Assembly: GCA_947846985.1 (NCBI GenBank)
Contig: CANTUZ010000001.1
Location: 38,340,727 to 38,404,726 of the forward strand
Length of the DNA: 64,000 nt
Reading direction: 5' to 3'
From: Fratercula arctica
Taxonomy: Eukaryota > Chordata > Aves > Charadriiformes > Alcidae
The notes under the pieces are model-generated. The model was not told where the DNA came from. It saw only the letters and a program-made list of their open reading frames with translations, and did not search any database. Numbering within the stretch: position 1 is the first letter of the stretch; each line of letters opens with the position of its first letter. Position numbers and translations under genes: made by a program. Positions 39,629 through 52,785 of the stretch are shown in pieces.

Positions 39629-42600
39629 GTACATATTTTAATAATATAACCCCTCAACTGTTCAGGAAAGCCCTAGAACACATACAAAAGTTTCCTTAAC
39701 TTCAGTAGAAATTAAGCAGGTGTTTCAGACTAATCACTTGCTGAAAAGCTTTGTGGAATGGGATTTTAATCAGCATCTCTACTATATATTTCCTTTCTAG
39801 AAGTATAGATTTCTTTCAATCTAATTGAGAGGGTGAGCCAGTTAACTAAGCTAATTTAGTGGCATATGTCTGAGCAGTGCTAATTTTATTAGGTGCCTTT
39901 TAGAAGCTATATCTGTTAATCGTAAAACTAATAGCCTGGTTCTGAATGTGTTTGTTATAGAGAAGAAATACTTACTCCCATGTTCCCACTCACGTACTAC
40001 TCACCAGAGTAAATGCAAGTATTTGTAGGTTCAAATCTTTTAGTCCATTGTTGCTGGCATCTGTTCACTGTTGTTCTACATAGCATACTTAATCTGCATT
40101 ATTTAGTCACAGTTTATGGCATGCTTTTCATCTCATAACTTCCAAGGACTGCTCCCTAGATTCTGTGCAATAGAGGTGACAATTCTCTAAGCTGTAGAAG
40201 CTGGTGATAATATCTAGGGGCTGTTTACAAGCAAGAAATACACACAACGATGAGCTTCAGCCACAATATAATTCCTCTCAACATGCCTTTAATGTGGGTA
40301 TATAGGCATTAATGCCTAGGAAGTTGAGTCTCTAGGAGGGCCTCTAACACTGGGTAATTGTTCTCAGGCGAGTCACCATTCGTAAAGCGTCTTCAACTGG
40401 GTATTTTTACTTCCTTTTCAGTATTCAAGATGAGAATTATCTCTACATTTTGACGCCAACACAAAAGTCTAACTTCCATTTTGTATTTCCAAAAGTGATA
40501 GGGCAGAGTTTTCCCTTGAACTGTTATGCTCTCTAGCTCTATGTAGATGTTACTCTGCAGATAAGTTCCTTGAAGTAGCACTTTGCTGATTTACTTTATG
40601 TTTTACTTGGGGGGAATAGAAGCTAGACTGAGGGTACTGCCTGCAATTAAAAATTGTATACTCCTGTGAAATCAGAATGTTTCCTAGCGTTTCCTAAGGG
40701 ATTAAATGAAAGATCTATTGCTTCCAAATTTCAGAGTCCAATTTTAATTCTTTTAGTGGCAGAGCTGATAAATTATGGTAAATTATTTTCCTCTTTCTTT
40801 TTTCTTGAAGTGGAAACATATATTTTGTTACCTGGCTCCTATAAAGATGTAATTGTGGGTATTATTTGCTGCCTGAAAAAATCTTAAATCAAGACAGAGT
40901 GCCCTTTTCTAAAGCAAAGACACAGTTCAATTGCCACTCTACTGAAAGCAGGAACTACTGTTTGAAATGCTATGTCATATATTATACTGGAGGTCAGACT
41001 AGATATGCCGAGGTCCTTCTTGATCTCTAAATTTATGAAGTCTGCGGAAAAAAAAAATAGACAAATTGACTTTGCTCAAAGTTGCACTATATGTAGCATC
41101 TGCCCAAAGTATAAAAAAATTCAGAAAGCTGCAACTCCTGAGATCAAGAATTCAGGATGAAAAAACAGTTCACACTTCTAACCACAGTGACTACTGTGTC
41201 TAAAATAATAAAATATACTTTATCTGCTGCTTTTTATTTTCAAATCATAATATAAACATTACATAATTGATTTTCACAAGAACCTAGTTAAGCAGATAAA
41301 TACGACTAAAATCATTTAAATTGCTCTTTGTATTCAGGTTGCTTTTTGATGTTATCAGGATATGGAAGGGAGCAGAACTCCAGCAGTCAGCTTCCTTGAA
41401 GCCCTTTCACACAGCTGGGCGTGTGCCCTGCCTGGGGTTTTACTCAAATGTCCTGTGTTCCTCTTTCCTTCTCTCATCTCATTCTTTTCCATTTTTTCTG
41501 CCCTTGATACGTTTCTTGACATACTAGCTGGTAGTTTGTGATGACAGATGGGAGCTGGGTCTACTACAGTATTTCCAGTTAGCTTAAAAACTGAGGTTTT
41601 CCTTAACTTGTTCTTTTTTTCTCCCATTTCTGGGAGAGCTGTTTAGTCACAGCAGCTTTACTCAGTGAGCCTTATTACAATTAACATCCATGATGATTCT
41701 ATTTATTGTTGACTACAGTGAGAGGGTGATTGGGCCATTAACGCTTAAGGACTTTTTTGGCTCATTAACCAAAATGGACACAAAAGATGTTATGAAACTG
41801 TTTCATTTCCACTAGGCTGGTTTCTATAAAAATGACCTGTTAATAAAAATAAGTCTTTGCAGCTAGTAAGTCAAAGAAACCTACAAAACCTTTTAGTATT
41901 CCTTGAAAGATAATGGTACTTAACAATCTATAGTTTTCTTAAATTAGGTAAGACCCTTGTAGGCACTTTTGTTTTGAACTGGAGTCTCTCAACTCTTCGG
42001 GAGAAGAAAAGTCAAAACCAGAACTTCGTATAAACATTTATTTTTGGCAGAAGAGTGTGGTTAGATCTAAACCCAGGCTTTTTGTCAGCCAAGACACTTA
42101 TTGTTTTCTGTCCCTGTGTTTGGATCATGCTAAGAAAAAATGAACTGATGAGCAAATGATGCTTAAATGGCTTGGCTAGCAAAGGGAACAGCTACTGCTT
42201 CTGACTTATGATATATCCTTAGTCCACATGGCTATAAAACTGTTCTACATATTACTTCCTAGAATGGCATACTTAGGGCTGTTTTATGTTTAACACTTGT
42301 CTTGTTTTAAGCACAAGACAAATTTATTTAAGTTTTATAAGTTAGAGCCAAAATGCCCAAGTATTTAGCCATTTGCTTATGGGTCCTTCCGAACTCCAAC
42401 TGCTCTTTAGTTCAGAAAATAAATAAACAAATAAATAAATTGTTCCCTTTTGTGAAATTATGTGAAAAACTGTACTCCTGACTACTGTCAAGAAAAATCT
42501 AGTCTAATCAGGTTTTACACTAGGCTTACCCCTGTGGAATTTGAGTAATTGCGGCATCCAAAATTAAGAAAAGACTGTGGAAGAGAAACAGAAGATAAAA

Positions 42601-43084
42601 TAAATGTGAACCACAGGGGTTCAACAGCATGATGTAAATAAGTAACAGAAAATTTTAAAAAAGACAGTTTAAAGGTCAGAAGAACATCCCATTGTTGAGG
42701 CTTATTAAACTGAGGAATTAATTCCTTAAGAATAACAACAAATGGTCAAATACTTGAAAATGGAATGGAAGTACAGGGAACAATATCTTGCACTAGCCTT
42801 AGAATTTGAAGGATATTTCAATGCTTTGCGAAGCATGTATCCTGTAAATAAATGTATTTCTTATCTACCTAGTTATAATCACATTGTTCCATTAAAGTGG
42901 AGGTGTTCTAAATATTTAATGTGGTTGTTATGGTTTTATTGTCTTGACTGAATTAATGATTTTTTTCCCTATTTATATGAGCAATTCGTATCTTGTACTT
43001 CTCATTTTCAAATACTGCCAATCAATTGGAGAACATTAAGAACAAATACACTGACTGCAAATTCAGTGTAACACAAGATCAGAT

Positions 43085-43240
43085 TTCCAAGAGAGGCTGA
43101 GGAATCTCAATCATCTCTGGCGTTTTCTAGAACTTGGATAAACAAATCAAGGCTTGATCTAGTGTTAGGGACAGTCCTGCTTCAAGTACAAGGGTGAACT
43201 ACAGAGGTCTTTTCCAGCCAACAGCTGCATGATTCCATGA
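43085..43240 (+). mobile_element. CR1 LINE 3' relic (old)
   Basis: A weak but ordered match to the CR1 3' UTR: 'agaggctgaggaatc', 'ggataaacaaatcaaggctt', 'gatctagtgttagggacagt', 'cttttccagcca', and an end in 'catgattccatga', a decayed octamer tail. It is noncoding. Confidence 0.6.
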
Positions 43241-46200
43241 ACTTGTATGAGTTAAAATTTCTGTGGGCCTCATACTCATAGAAGTTGCTCTAAATCGATG
43301 CCAGATTAAATTATCTGTTCTCCCCTGATTTGCTGGGAGAACGGAGTAGGCACTTACACTGTCTGCCTTTAGCATCTAACTTGAGATGCCTGAGATAAAG
43401 TTAATGAGGCTTTCTCCAAAGCGAAGGGAGAGTGCAATGATTCAGAACACCCTGGACAGACTTTGGTTCTTATTTGTCCTGTGTGAAACCAAGCTCTAAC
43501 CATAGCGCTCTCTATAGGTGGCTAATGGATACAGGGCTGCTGGTTTAGCCACCTAGAATAGGTTTCACCTGATTGAACATAGATAACCGTATCTGGGCTA
43601 GTCATGCTAAACTCTCTTTGTAGTCAATGGAGAAACAAAATCATTTTAAGGATGTGTTTTATCTTTTCCTATTTCAACTATGAAGGGAGTGTAGGATGAC
43701 TACAATGCTGACTGAATCTAAACAGTGTGAAGTTAAAGTAGATGAGGTGTATGACAATGCTCTGGTTAAATGATTACAGTAGACAGTGTGAATAAACCCC
43801 ATAGTTTTGATTACTGAAATTTTATCATGAAATTAGACACATAACCCTACAGACATGCACTGATGTGAGGACAGAAAAATAAATGATGCAGGGGCCTGCA
43901 GCTCTTCATTTATGATGAACACACATTTGCTGACCTAAGCTCACATCTGCGTGATCTAGGACCACCACATTTTGTTGCCTTGGTTATCACCATGTAGATA
44001 CAAAGAAAGTGTAGCCACTGTAAAACAGTTTCTTTTCATTGCACGTACTGCATTATGGTCACACAGTAATCCGATAAATGTTTACTGAGGACTTAATCTC
44101 TGATAAATCTATTCCCTAGCACACACTAAGTAGAGAAACTGGCATATGGCATGAGATGCAGATGGATCAGCTCTGAATGATCTGTAGTCTATATGAGTTT
44201 GAGCTGTGGTCTACGGTAGTTTAAGCATGCATTTGCAGACATATTTTTTTTTTTGTGGACTCTTTGAAAAAAAGAAATAATACCAGAAAGTAAAAAATAA
44301 TCACCTATTGAAATGTTCAAGCCTACAGCCATAGGTATGACATTATCCTGTTATTCCATGCTTTTAAGAGAAGACATTTGCTTTAGTAGCTAGAATAACA
44401 TACAGAAGATGGTAGTATATTTTGGGTTTATGCATGATAAAAGCACCAATGTAACATTTCAGAGAGTGGCATGAGCAGATGTAAACTCTGGAATATAAAA
44501 AAGAATGTCTTAAAAATGGAAGAGGTGGCAGGAAGTAGATGGATGATTCAAGAGAAAGGTGGTTATTTCACAGTTCTGTGACATGATTCTGAAAAAGAAA
44601 GTACATAAATTATACTCTGCTGCCTAGTGCCTAAAACAGGAAAAAAGACTAGGAGAAAGAACTAGTTGCCATGTTCAGCTGCAAAGCCTTCAGTCAACAT
44701 AGTTCTGTAGCACAGAAATGACAGTAGGAAATTAGTCAGGAAAATATGGGTCTGTGAAAGACTGATGTCTAGATTTCAATAATAATTTTGAAGCATCGTT
44801 CTCTGACAAAATATTCTGATATACCTTAACAAGTGATCAAATAAAATAAAAGATATCCTCTGATGGAGTTAGTAGTATCCTCTTAGAATAGCAAGTTTTC
44901 TCTTTCTGATTTATCTCTTTCTTTTAAAGACTTTTTTACCCTCGGTGGATGGTGAATAGGGACCAAAGCGCAGGTAGCCTTGAGAAGGCAAAGTTCAGCA
45001 ATAGGAAAGTAGAAAGGAACATTAAAGTCAGTATCTAGGTAATAGGCAGTAGTTCATTTGTAGATAGGCAACCAGCTTTTAAAACATTTAAACTACTTAT
45101 ATCACTGTGTGGTTGCTGTATATTGCCAGTCTGTTCTGCTCCAAGGGACAATGGGTGGATTTAAAAACAAAAAAAAATAAAGATATTAGAGACAAGTTAC
45201 TTATACTAAGTGGAACCTTCCTTCCCAAATTCCTTGCAAATCTATTGCTATTTAACCTACACAAGCTGGAACACAGGTATTTGACTGTTTTTTCCATTTA
45301 TATATGCATGTTATTGGAAGCATTTACAGCATCATTTTTTTCTCTCCTGTTCAATGCAAGAAGGCAGCAAATATACAACATGTTTCCAGGCCAGGCTCAG
45401 GATGAATGAAAACTAAATGCTTCCAGTCAGTCACATCATTGGAGTAGGAACAGAAATCCAGTCTCTGCTTGGCTTGGATACTTAATTTATTATACTTTAA
45501 CCCCTATCTTTAACCCCTAATGACTTTTTGATCTCTAAAATCTGGAGTTATCCTCAGCTGAGTATTATCTGATTTATAATCGGAAATAATCAGCTCTTCA
45601 GCTGCAGGCAATATGTGTTCTATTCAGCAAATCTGTTGTGTGATTCACAGTTCGGTACAAAGAAGCTGTTCTCTTACTTACAAATACTATCTCCTCTCCA
45701 AACTTTACATTCCTTATTCAGGCAAAAATTGTATTGATCTGAGTTAGTTAACATGAGTGAGTGTATGGGATTAGGATCTCCAGGTAGAGTCATGAAAAAA
45801 ATTAAGAACTATTCTATAAACTTTTATTTAAATAATTGTTACTGTTTTCCAACTAAAAGTAATTCTTACAGAGTTTATACATACTTTCCTAGGGTTTCCA
45901 TGGAATTAGAAGGCACAAGTGATGCCATCTGCTCTGAGCAGATCTTCATCCTCCTGCACTGCCACCTCATATCTCAAGTCCCTTAAACAAAATTAGTAAA
46001 CATGGACAAACACTTTCTTCAGAGAATAAACACAGCGAAATTCCTCTTGAAAATCAGTCAAATGTTCAGGAGGAGCCAACCAGTCTGTAATTTTTTTTTT
46101 TTTTTTTTTGGCATGAAGATGGAGCAGCTTTCCTTAGGAAAGATACCTATATAATGTAGTCCTTTTCCATACAGACTTTTACAAGCTATGCTCTGCTCAT

Positions 46201-46974
46201 ATTCTATGCAGAAGAATTTTATCGTTCTTCTGGAGGTAGGTGCTAAAGTGAATGAAACAGGATGCACATGTGCCAAGCACATGAACTCTCTTGCTGCAAA
46301 TGTTAGGTGACAGGACTAGCTGTAAGTAGGCTTGTGACAAAATAAACTTTTCCAGATATGGCTTCCAGAGCTGGATAAAATAATTTTCAATAACACAACA
46401 CAGACAGAGAATCACACACTGAAGCAACTACTCTTGTGTCTCCCTGGAAAGGAAGCCAGCTTTTTTTGACAGCAGAAAATAATGGATTTTTCTGAATCCT
46501 ACTCTCTGAATCTAGGAACCAAGATGAATCCAGGAGAAATGAAAGAATGAGCCTTGCCATTATTATGAAAAGCCGATGAAGACCTTAAGTAACTTCATCC
46601 CTAATCTTGCTGATGATTAGAATTGCCTCTACATCCTGCCCCCTCTCCCCCTAACTTGCTTTCTTAACATAATTTCTTATTTAACTAAATAAATGTCTGA
46701 GTTAACTTTGTGTCCATCCCCAAGCAATGAATTTCTAAGGGAAGAAAATATTCCTTTACAAGAGTATCATCAATGTCAGAGATGGTATTTGCATTTGCAG
46801 CCTTCTCTTCACCATTAATTATTTTCATGTGTATTTAGAATATAGCTTCTGTTTGAGAAAGGCAAGATGTCAAGTAGACAGTTAACTGAATATTACGTTT
46901 AATTTCAGCACATCTGCACAATTGAGTTACATGAGATTGATAAGTAATCCCATTTGCTTAGTACAAAATAATAA

Positions 46975-47018
46975 ATGTACTCTAATATACTTTCCCAATG
47001 TACTCTAATACACTTTCC
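46975..47018. repeat. Short tandem duplication, period 23 bp
   Basis: The word that begins ATGTACTCTAATA and ends ACTTTCC is present at 46975-46995 and again at 46998-47018 with one change. Confidence 0.85.
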
Positions 47019-48753
47019 ATCGTTAAACTCACTGTTACCACACAGCTTGCCATTATCATTGCATCTTGCATATGATTCCCCAGGTGAAGTCTAGTGGCAG
47101 TAATATGTCACCTTATTAGAATCTATATTTCTGCCTTATTTTATTATTCTGAATTAATGATCAGCAAACATCAAAAATTGTAAAATAATGTGATAGTAGA
47201 ATTATTAAAAAGTTTCAAAAAAATTATTAATTAATGGACTATGTACAGTCTATGTTTTCTTATTTCTGACTGAAGAGTAAATATCAGAATTCTTGGACTC
47301 TGTTGACAGATTTACTGGGTAAGCATTGATAGTGCTATGCTTTTGTTAAATGTCAGTGAATCATGGCTAATATTTATGGTACCTTAGTGAAATATTCACA
47401 TGACAAACCGAAAACATATAGAATATACCTGAGTTTAATCATGAATTGGTGATTTGGGTTGGTATTTTTCAAGGGGAATAAGAAAACCAGCGGTGCAATG
47501 TAGTCTCCCACATACAGTCTTCATTTGTTATTCTCTTACACCTTTTCAAAAATTCTGTCCTCAGGTAACTTTTGACAGAACACTGGGTACAGGTCTTGGC
47601 ATTTGCTGAGATATCTGGACCAGCTGAAAAAACCCCAATGAAACAAAACCCCCCAAACTAACAGAAAACAACCAACTCAGTATCAGAGATTATTATTTAT
47701 GGATTTGATGTAATTGACTATAGCATGCTTTTGAATCATTTGCAATTCATTTCCACATTTTGATGTAAGATCAAGTGAAGCTTGATCATGAAATTATCTT
47801 AGTTTTCACTTAAGATTTGATTTTTTATTATATAAATTTTCATCTTCTCTAGGTTTACTGAAACAGTAAGTAATTTAATTTCTGGGCTAAAATGATTTTT
47901 GAATGAATACCTGAACAGGTAAGAAACTACCTGCAAAAGAAAAAAATATGCATACATATGCAAAGAAATACCCCTTTACATAACAGGAATTTGTTGTATT
48001 AGAATCTGATTTTCTGAAAGTCTCTAAAAAAATATGATTGTAGGGGGTTGTGTCTAAGGCTTGGGATTAAGAGATCAGTATTCATCTTCTGTCTGTGTAA
48101 CACATTTTCTGTGACCTTGGACATATCACCTAGCCCTTCCATATCTCATTCTTCTGTCTTTTTTTTTTTTTTTTCTTTTTTTGTGTATTATGATGTGAAT
48201 CCATTTAACTTACAAATAATGCATGGGACAATGTTCATAAAATTTGCTAGCCAAAGACATGCCACTGAAACAATTAATCAAATGAAGGAGACAAAGGTAT
48301 ATGACCTCACTATTCACAAAAAGGGCAGTATATATACATGTAAATGCAATTGCTTTTTGTAAAAATGATGGAGAAAATTAAAGTCAGCTGTACAAAGCCA
48401 ACAAATTTGCTTCCATCAGTTTATTTATGACACTTCTATTTCTTTTCAGTCAGAAAATAATCTGGGTATTTTCCATTTCAGAATCAATTTCATAACTTGA
48501 ATGTTACGAAATAAAAGCAAAAGAAGTTGAACATTATCAAATGTCCTTGGACTGATCATTTCCAGCTATCATCTTAAAAAGCTTCCACTCTAGAGTTACA
48601 GACTGAGTCAAGCTAGTGCTACAAAGATGTATTTTGGAGAGATAATAAATTGTGAGGATTGACATGGTTTCACCGCCATTATATGAGCTTCATTTTCAGA
48701 GGATCTTGGCCTCTTAAGCTTTAAAAATAACTATATTGAAGGGCTAAAATAAT

Positions 48754-48818
48754 CATTAAAAGTAACTATATGGGTTGGAATGACCCACATATAGTTGCTT
48801 TGCTCAACGTTTTAATGG
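48754..48818. repeat. Imperfect inverted repeat, potential hairpin
   Basis: An outer pair CATTAAAA (48754) with TTTTAATG (48810-48817), and an inner pair AACTATATGGGT (48764) with ACCCACATATAGTT (48783-48796), can form a two-part stem around a short loop. The inner stem has a two-base bulge and the outer part an asymmetric internal loop of about a dozen bases. It could be a decayed palindrome of a small DNA transposon or chance in AT-rich DNA. Confidence 0.6.
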
Positions 48819-49278
48819 TTTCTGTGGACAGTTTTTCTTTAAAGCTTTAATACTTCTCTTGGCTGAACCGACTGCTGAAAACTTGCAATTTGAAAGAGCA
48901 GAAAGTGTCTTTTCTTAGCTCATGAAATTCCACAATGGGAGCATGAACTTCCTTTGTGCCAATCAAAAAGCAGATATATGCTAGAATCGGTATAGTCTTT
49001 GCAGGCCAAAGCAGCACATCTTTTATGAGAAGCCCAGAAGTTATTGTTAGTCTAATTAAAATCTAAATCTATTCAAAATGCAATAGTTATTATTATTAGT
49101 CCTGGCATAATGATAGTTTTAGTATAAATTACCCAATTAATCCAGAAAAAAAACCCTTCTTTATTAATACTATTAGCTTCTTTATGCAAAAACTTTCGTA
49201 TAACACCTTTTCTGTGTTTTTTTGCTTACATAACCAGTGTTTTTCTGAGGGTGTTGTAGCGAGTTGTAAGCATCTCAC

Positions 49279-49470
49279 CTCCTTCATCAGGAGCTGTACA
49301 ATGTTGGTAGTCAGGGCTTCTTCTTCCTCACTGTTGGGGGCTATTTTGACACATTGAGAACACCTTGTTCTCTCTTCATTGCTCTGTAATTCCACACTGC
49401 ATCCACATTTACTATATTTGGTGTGGTTTATGTAATCTGAGTAGTTCTTATTTGCTCTCTTTGTTAACCC
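49279..49470 (-). CDS. Candidate host exon, 64 codons, unrecognised
   Basis: I do not recognise this protein segment. On the minus strand an acceptor-like 'tataacttgtttcag' precedes 49470, and a good donor GAG|GTGAGA follows 49279. The 192 bases between are exactly 64 open codons in phase 0, so the exon would be symmetric. The frame stays open beyond both sites (49129-49497). The encoded segment is polar, with a cysteine cluster YSKCGCSVEL...RCSQC (C-x-C, 14 residues, C-x-x-C), which could bind a metal, followed by an acidic run NSEEEEA. It lies 443 bp from an ERVL-like solo LTR, but no retroviral domain is visible in it. It may be a real exon of an unknown minus-strand gene, a decayed retroviral piece, or chance. 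Confidence is low. Confidence 0.27.
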
Positions 49471-49912
49471 CTGAAACAAGTTATATACAGCTCCCAAGGT
49501 TGCATTCCTTTCATGATCGATAATTGACAGCTGCTAATCTATTATTAACCCTGAGGCCTTTGGTATTATCCTGTGCTCATACCTCCAAGGCTTCAGCTGT
49601 CATCCTGTGCTTTTACCTCTACATCCAATCATTATTTTAGGGTAATAGAATCTACACAGAATACCTTTTATCAATACTTGTTCCTTAACAGAAACAATTC
49701 AAAATTTTTCTAACGCTAGGTGTTGCACCTATTATACAACATTGTACAAAGCTAAACAAAGCTAAAATAAAACAAGTAATAACTTACCTGGCTACTGAAC
49801 AATGGATGTTACAACTAAGCAAGCTGCCAGGAAAGACCAAAGTAAGTCCAGAGAAAACCCCAGTCATGAGGCCTTACACAGATAGTACAATCTAAAACAA
49901 TGGCAGTCCCAC
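49471..49912. other. Sequence between the candidate exon and the LTR
   Basis: Two related words, 'ggtattatcctgtgctcata' (49562) and 'agctgtcatcctgtgctttt' (49594), show a small diverged duplication with a period of about 32 bp. Nothing else is recognised. Confidence 0.4.
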
Positions 49913-50523
49913 TGTAGTGGGTTGATCTTGGCTGGAAGCCAGGTACCCACCAAGCTGCTCTCTCACTCCCCCTCCTCAGCAGTATAACGGAGGAGAAAAT
50001 GAGATGGAAAAGAACTCATGGATCAAGATAAAGGCAGTTTAATAAAAGCAAAAGTGAAGGCCGCACATGGAAGCAAAGGAAAACAAAAGATTTGTTCTCT
50101 ACTTCCCATCAATAGGCGAAGTCCAGCCACTTGCCAGGAAGCAGGACTTCGGTATATGATGCAGCTGCAGTGGAATACAAATGTCGTAATAATGAATACT
50201 CCCCCCTCCTCCTCCTTTATCCTAGCTTTTATCGCTGAGCAGACATCATATGATACGGAATATCCCTTTGGTCAGTTTGGGTCATGTGTCCTGGCTGTGT
50301 CCTCTCCCAAGATCTCACCCACCTCCAGCCTACTGACCTTTGGGGGTGAGGCGGGGGCAGGGGGAATGTTGGAGAGAGACAACCTTGATGCTGTGAGAGC
50401 ACTGCTCAGCAGCAGCCAAAACACTGGTGTGTTATCAACGCCTTTCTAGCTACCAAAACAAAACACAGCACTATAAGGGTTACTATGGGGAAAATTAACT
50501 CAGCCCCAGCCAGGCCCAATGCA
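49913..50523 (-). mobile_element. ERVL-like avian solo LTR
   Basis: This 611-bp LTR reads on the minus strand from TGCATTGGGCCTGG to CAACCCACTACA. It carries blocks typical of an LTR common in bird genomes: 'gagttaattttccccatag', 'gttgataacacaccagtgtt', 'gctgctgagcagtgct', 'gggatattccg' and 'ccacttgccaggaagcag' (the last read on plus). The minus strand has a TATA-like GATAAAAG (50226-50233) and ATTAAA at 50038-50043. The five flanking bases are CCCAC on one side and CCCAT on the other, fitting a 5-bp target duplication with one later change. No primer binding site or gag/pol follows, so it is a solo LTR left by recombination. The 143-codon plus-strand open frame inside it is antisense to the element and not a gene. 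Confidence 0.9.
50038..50043 (-). terminator. Polyadenylation signal ATTAAA of the ERVL-like LTR
   Basis: ATTAAA on the minus strand lies about 190 bp downstream of the TATA-like box and about 125 bp before the LTR end, the expected position for the R region. Confidence 0.5.
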
Positions 50524-52785
50524 CCCATCTTTGCAAGCCTAAATAAGTACAGTCTTTGTGACAACAGCCTTCAGAGCTAATAGACATAAGCCAATTGCTC
50601 AAGAGGAATGCTGAAGGCTGGTGTACCTTACCTCCTGCCAACAACAGGGGGATGAGGGTGACAGCTGACCAGAAGTCAACTTGAGTGTAGGGTTAAATTT
50701 TTCACTCAAAAGATTCTGTACAGAAATGCTGTATCAAAAGAGAGGTAGTCCATTTGCAAAGACAGCTCTGAAAAATTACAAAACCAGTAGATCTGTCCTT
50801 TGCAATTGCCACTTTGACACCTCTTTCATATAGACTATTATACAACCTGTAACAAAATTGCTGTTCTCCCAGGGATCTCCCTTCTTTCCCCAGATCCTTG
50901 GTCTTGAAGAGGAAGATAGAAAAAAAGAATTCAGACCATACAAGTAAATCTATATCTGCCATAGTCTATTAATGAAGTTTTCAATTTTCAACATGCTATT
51001 GGCATCATTTTCTGTATTTTTCTTTTGAGGCCATCTAAAATTCCTCCTTGATCAACTACAATGGTTAAGTGGCAGAAAACACTCAATAAATGTATGGCAA
51101 CCTCGGGTTCTTTGGAAATTTTGGAAGTTTATTTTTGGTTTTTATTTACATAAGTAGGTCAGTATAGAACAAGAAGAGGGAAATTAATTCCACTCTGAAA
51201 GAAGAAAATGAGAAGCCACTGTAAAAGCAAAACACCAACACTACTATGTCATTAGCAGAAGTGGTGCTTAGGTGCTTGTGAGTACTTGCTCATTTCTTTT
51301 ACATATTGAATGAATCTGGTCCTCATTTAATACCCCACAGACATCTGTGAGACATATAAGACCTTGAAAATCTGGCCTGTACACACATTTCTTCAGTTCC
51401 AAGGAATATTTTTTATGTAGCTCTTACATAGCCTTGCGTATAGTTTAAAAATATCTGAGTTTATGAGGCTGAGGAAGGACACTCCCAGTTTCATTAAATT
51501 TCACTGACCATAGCTGTGATTATGCCTTTCTATCAATATTTTTGTGCATGTGTTTTGTGAAGATTTGGCAGGATCCCCACCAAAGTATGATCCTATTTTT
51601 CTTCCTTCCTCTCACATTCTAAGGCTGTGATGAATGAACACAAAGTATAAAGCTGATACAAAGGAAATAACATTAATTATATTGAGACAACCTGCTAGCA
51701 CTCAGGGTAGATGAGGTTTTTTTTTACAATCTCGTTTCACTAGTATCAACAGTCCCATCAGCTTCTGTACTTGTTCCGCTGCATGGCCAAACAACAAGGT
51801 AGGTCATTTGTCACAGAACATAAAAGAATTCAGTCTTTTTGAAGTGAGGAACCCAAGCCTACGAGCCCATCAGTAACTCATACTATAATTCCATCTTTGC
51901 ATAATCAGAGAGATTAGCTGCCAGCAGTCTGTTTATGTGCAAGAGCATAGCAACATCTTGGAGGTAGTTTTTCTTGTAAGCCTATAAATTTTTATGAGGT
52001 TTATATGTTTTGATCAGCAAAACACATTTTGAGGAGGAATAAATACATTTTTTAAACTAAACATATTTCCCTTTTTAGTGATGCATGGATACTGGTCTGG
52101 CATTTTCTTATGAGAGGTAGCCAAAAGCAAACTGGGGTCTCTTTTTGTGATTGGTAGACAAGGTAAAAAAGGATTTGGAACTGCATTAATGCAGATGACC
52201 ACTGAAGGAATTTGACCTCTTTAGTGCTTGAATCAACTCAGCTGTAAAAGTGGATATTAGCAGGACCTGACTGAAAAACAGATGTTGTAGCTTAATAGGT
52301 ACAGTCTCCATAAACAAATCACAGACAAAAGCTATGTGAAATTGCATGTAGCTATTGTAAAACAGTAGAAGGAGAAATGGATTTGTGATATTTTTTATTG
52401 GAAAACCAAGCAAATGTTCAAAGAAATATGTTGCTATTGTTCCAATACATCTTTGCAATAAAAGGTTAAGTAGCATGACACTGCAAATTTCTTGAGGGAA
52501 AAAAATACTTGAAATATGGGACGCCTAACATATCAGAAAGTCATCTAAAAAGGTGTACATTTGGCAGAAATCAGTCAAAATGACAAGGTGAAATATCAGA
52601 TATCTTATACATTTTATTGGAATTAGAAATAACTAAAAAATCCTTTATAATAAGTGATTTTCATATTTATAGTCTTAATGTTATTGAATCTTCACTAGAC
52701 TTTACATGTTTTTTATAATAAATTTATTTCTGGAGGCAAGTACATCATAATTTATGTTTTTTAGACAGTAATGTTTTTTATGTTA
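50524..52785. other. Unique sequence without a supported gene
   Basis: The minus-strand frame 50702-50962 (86 codons) contains a strong acceptor-like tract 'tctatcttcctcttcaag' ahead of about 56 bases, but no convincing coding similarity. Other frames are chance. No mobile element is recognised. Confidence 0.45.

Larger units (their letters stand above)
36481..43084. other. AT-rich unique sequence without recognised genes
   Basis: Six and a half kilobases hold no supported gene. The contents noted are a 33-bp-period duplication (37611-37666), a TATA/ATAT-rich patch at 38372-38478, T runs at 39500-39516 and 39590-39625, and an AAAT microsatellite near 42418-42441. The 90-codon minus-strand frame 41355-41627 is basic and low in complexity and is not recognised. 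Confidence 0.5.
43241..49278. other. AT-rich unique sequence without recognised genes
   Basis: No supported gene is present. The block 43345-43640 has words such as 'taggcacttacactgtctgc' and 'tgtagtcaatgga' that recall an old interspersed repeat. A 23-bp-period duplication lies at 46975-47018, T runs at 46091-46109 and 48160-48174, and an inverted repeat at 48754-48818. Confidence 0.5.

Noticed and set aside
50018..50449. Open frame of 143 codons on the plus strand
   Set aside because: It lies wholly within the ERVL-like LTR and runs antisense to it. LTRs of this type do not encode a protein on that strand.
50702..50962. Minus-strand frame with a strong acceptor-like pyrimidine tract near 50900-50920
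   Set aside because: The part between the acceptor and the nearest donor-like GTTGTA is under 60 bases, and the encoded residues show no recognisable pattern. Not enough to call an exon.
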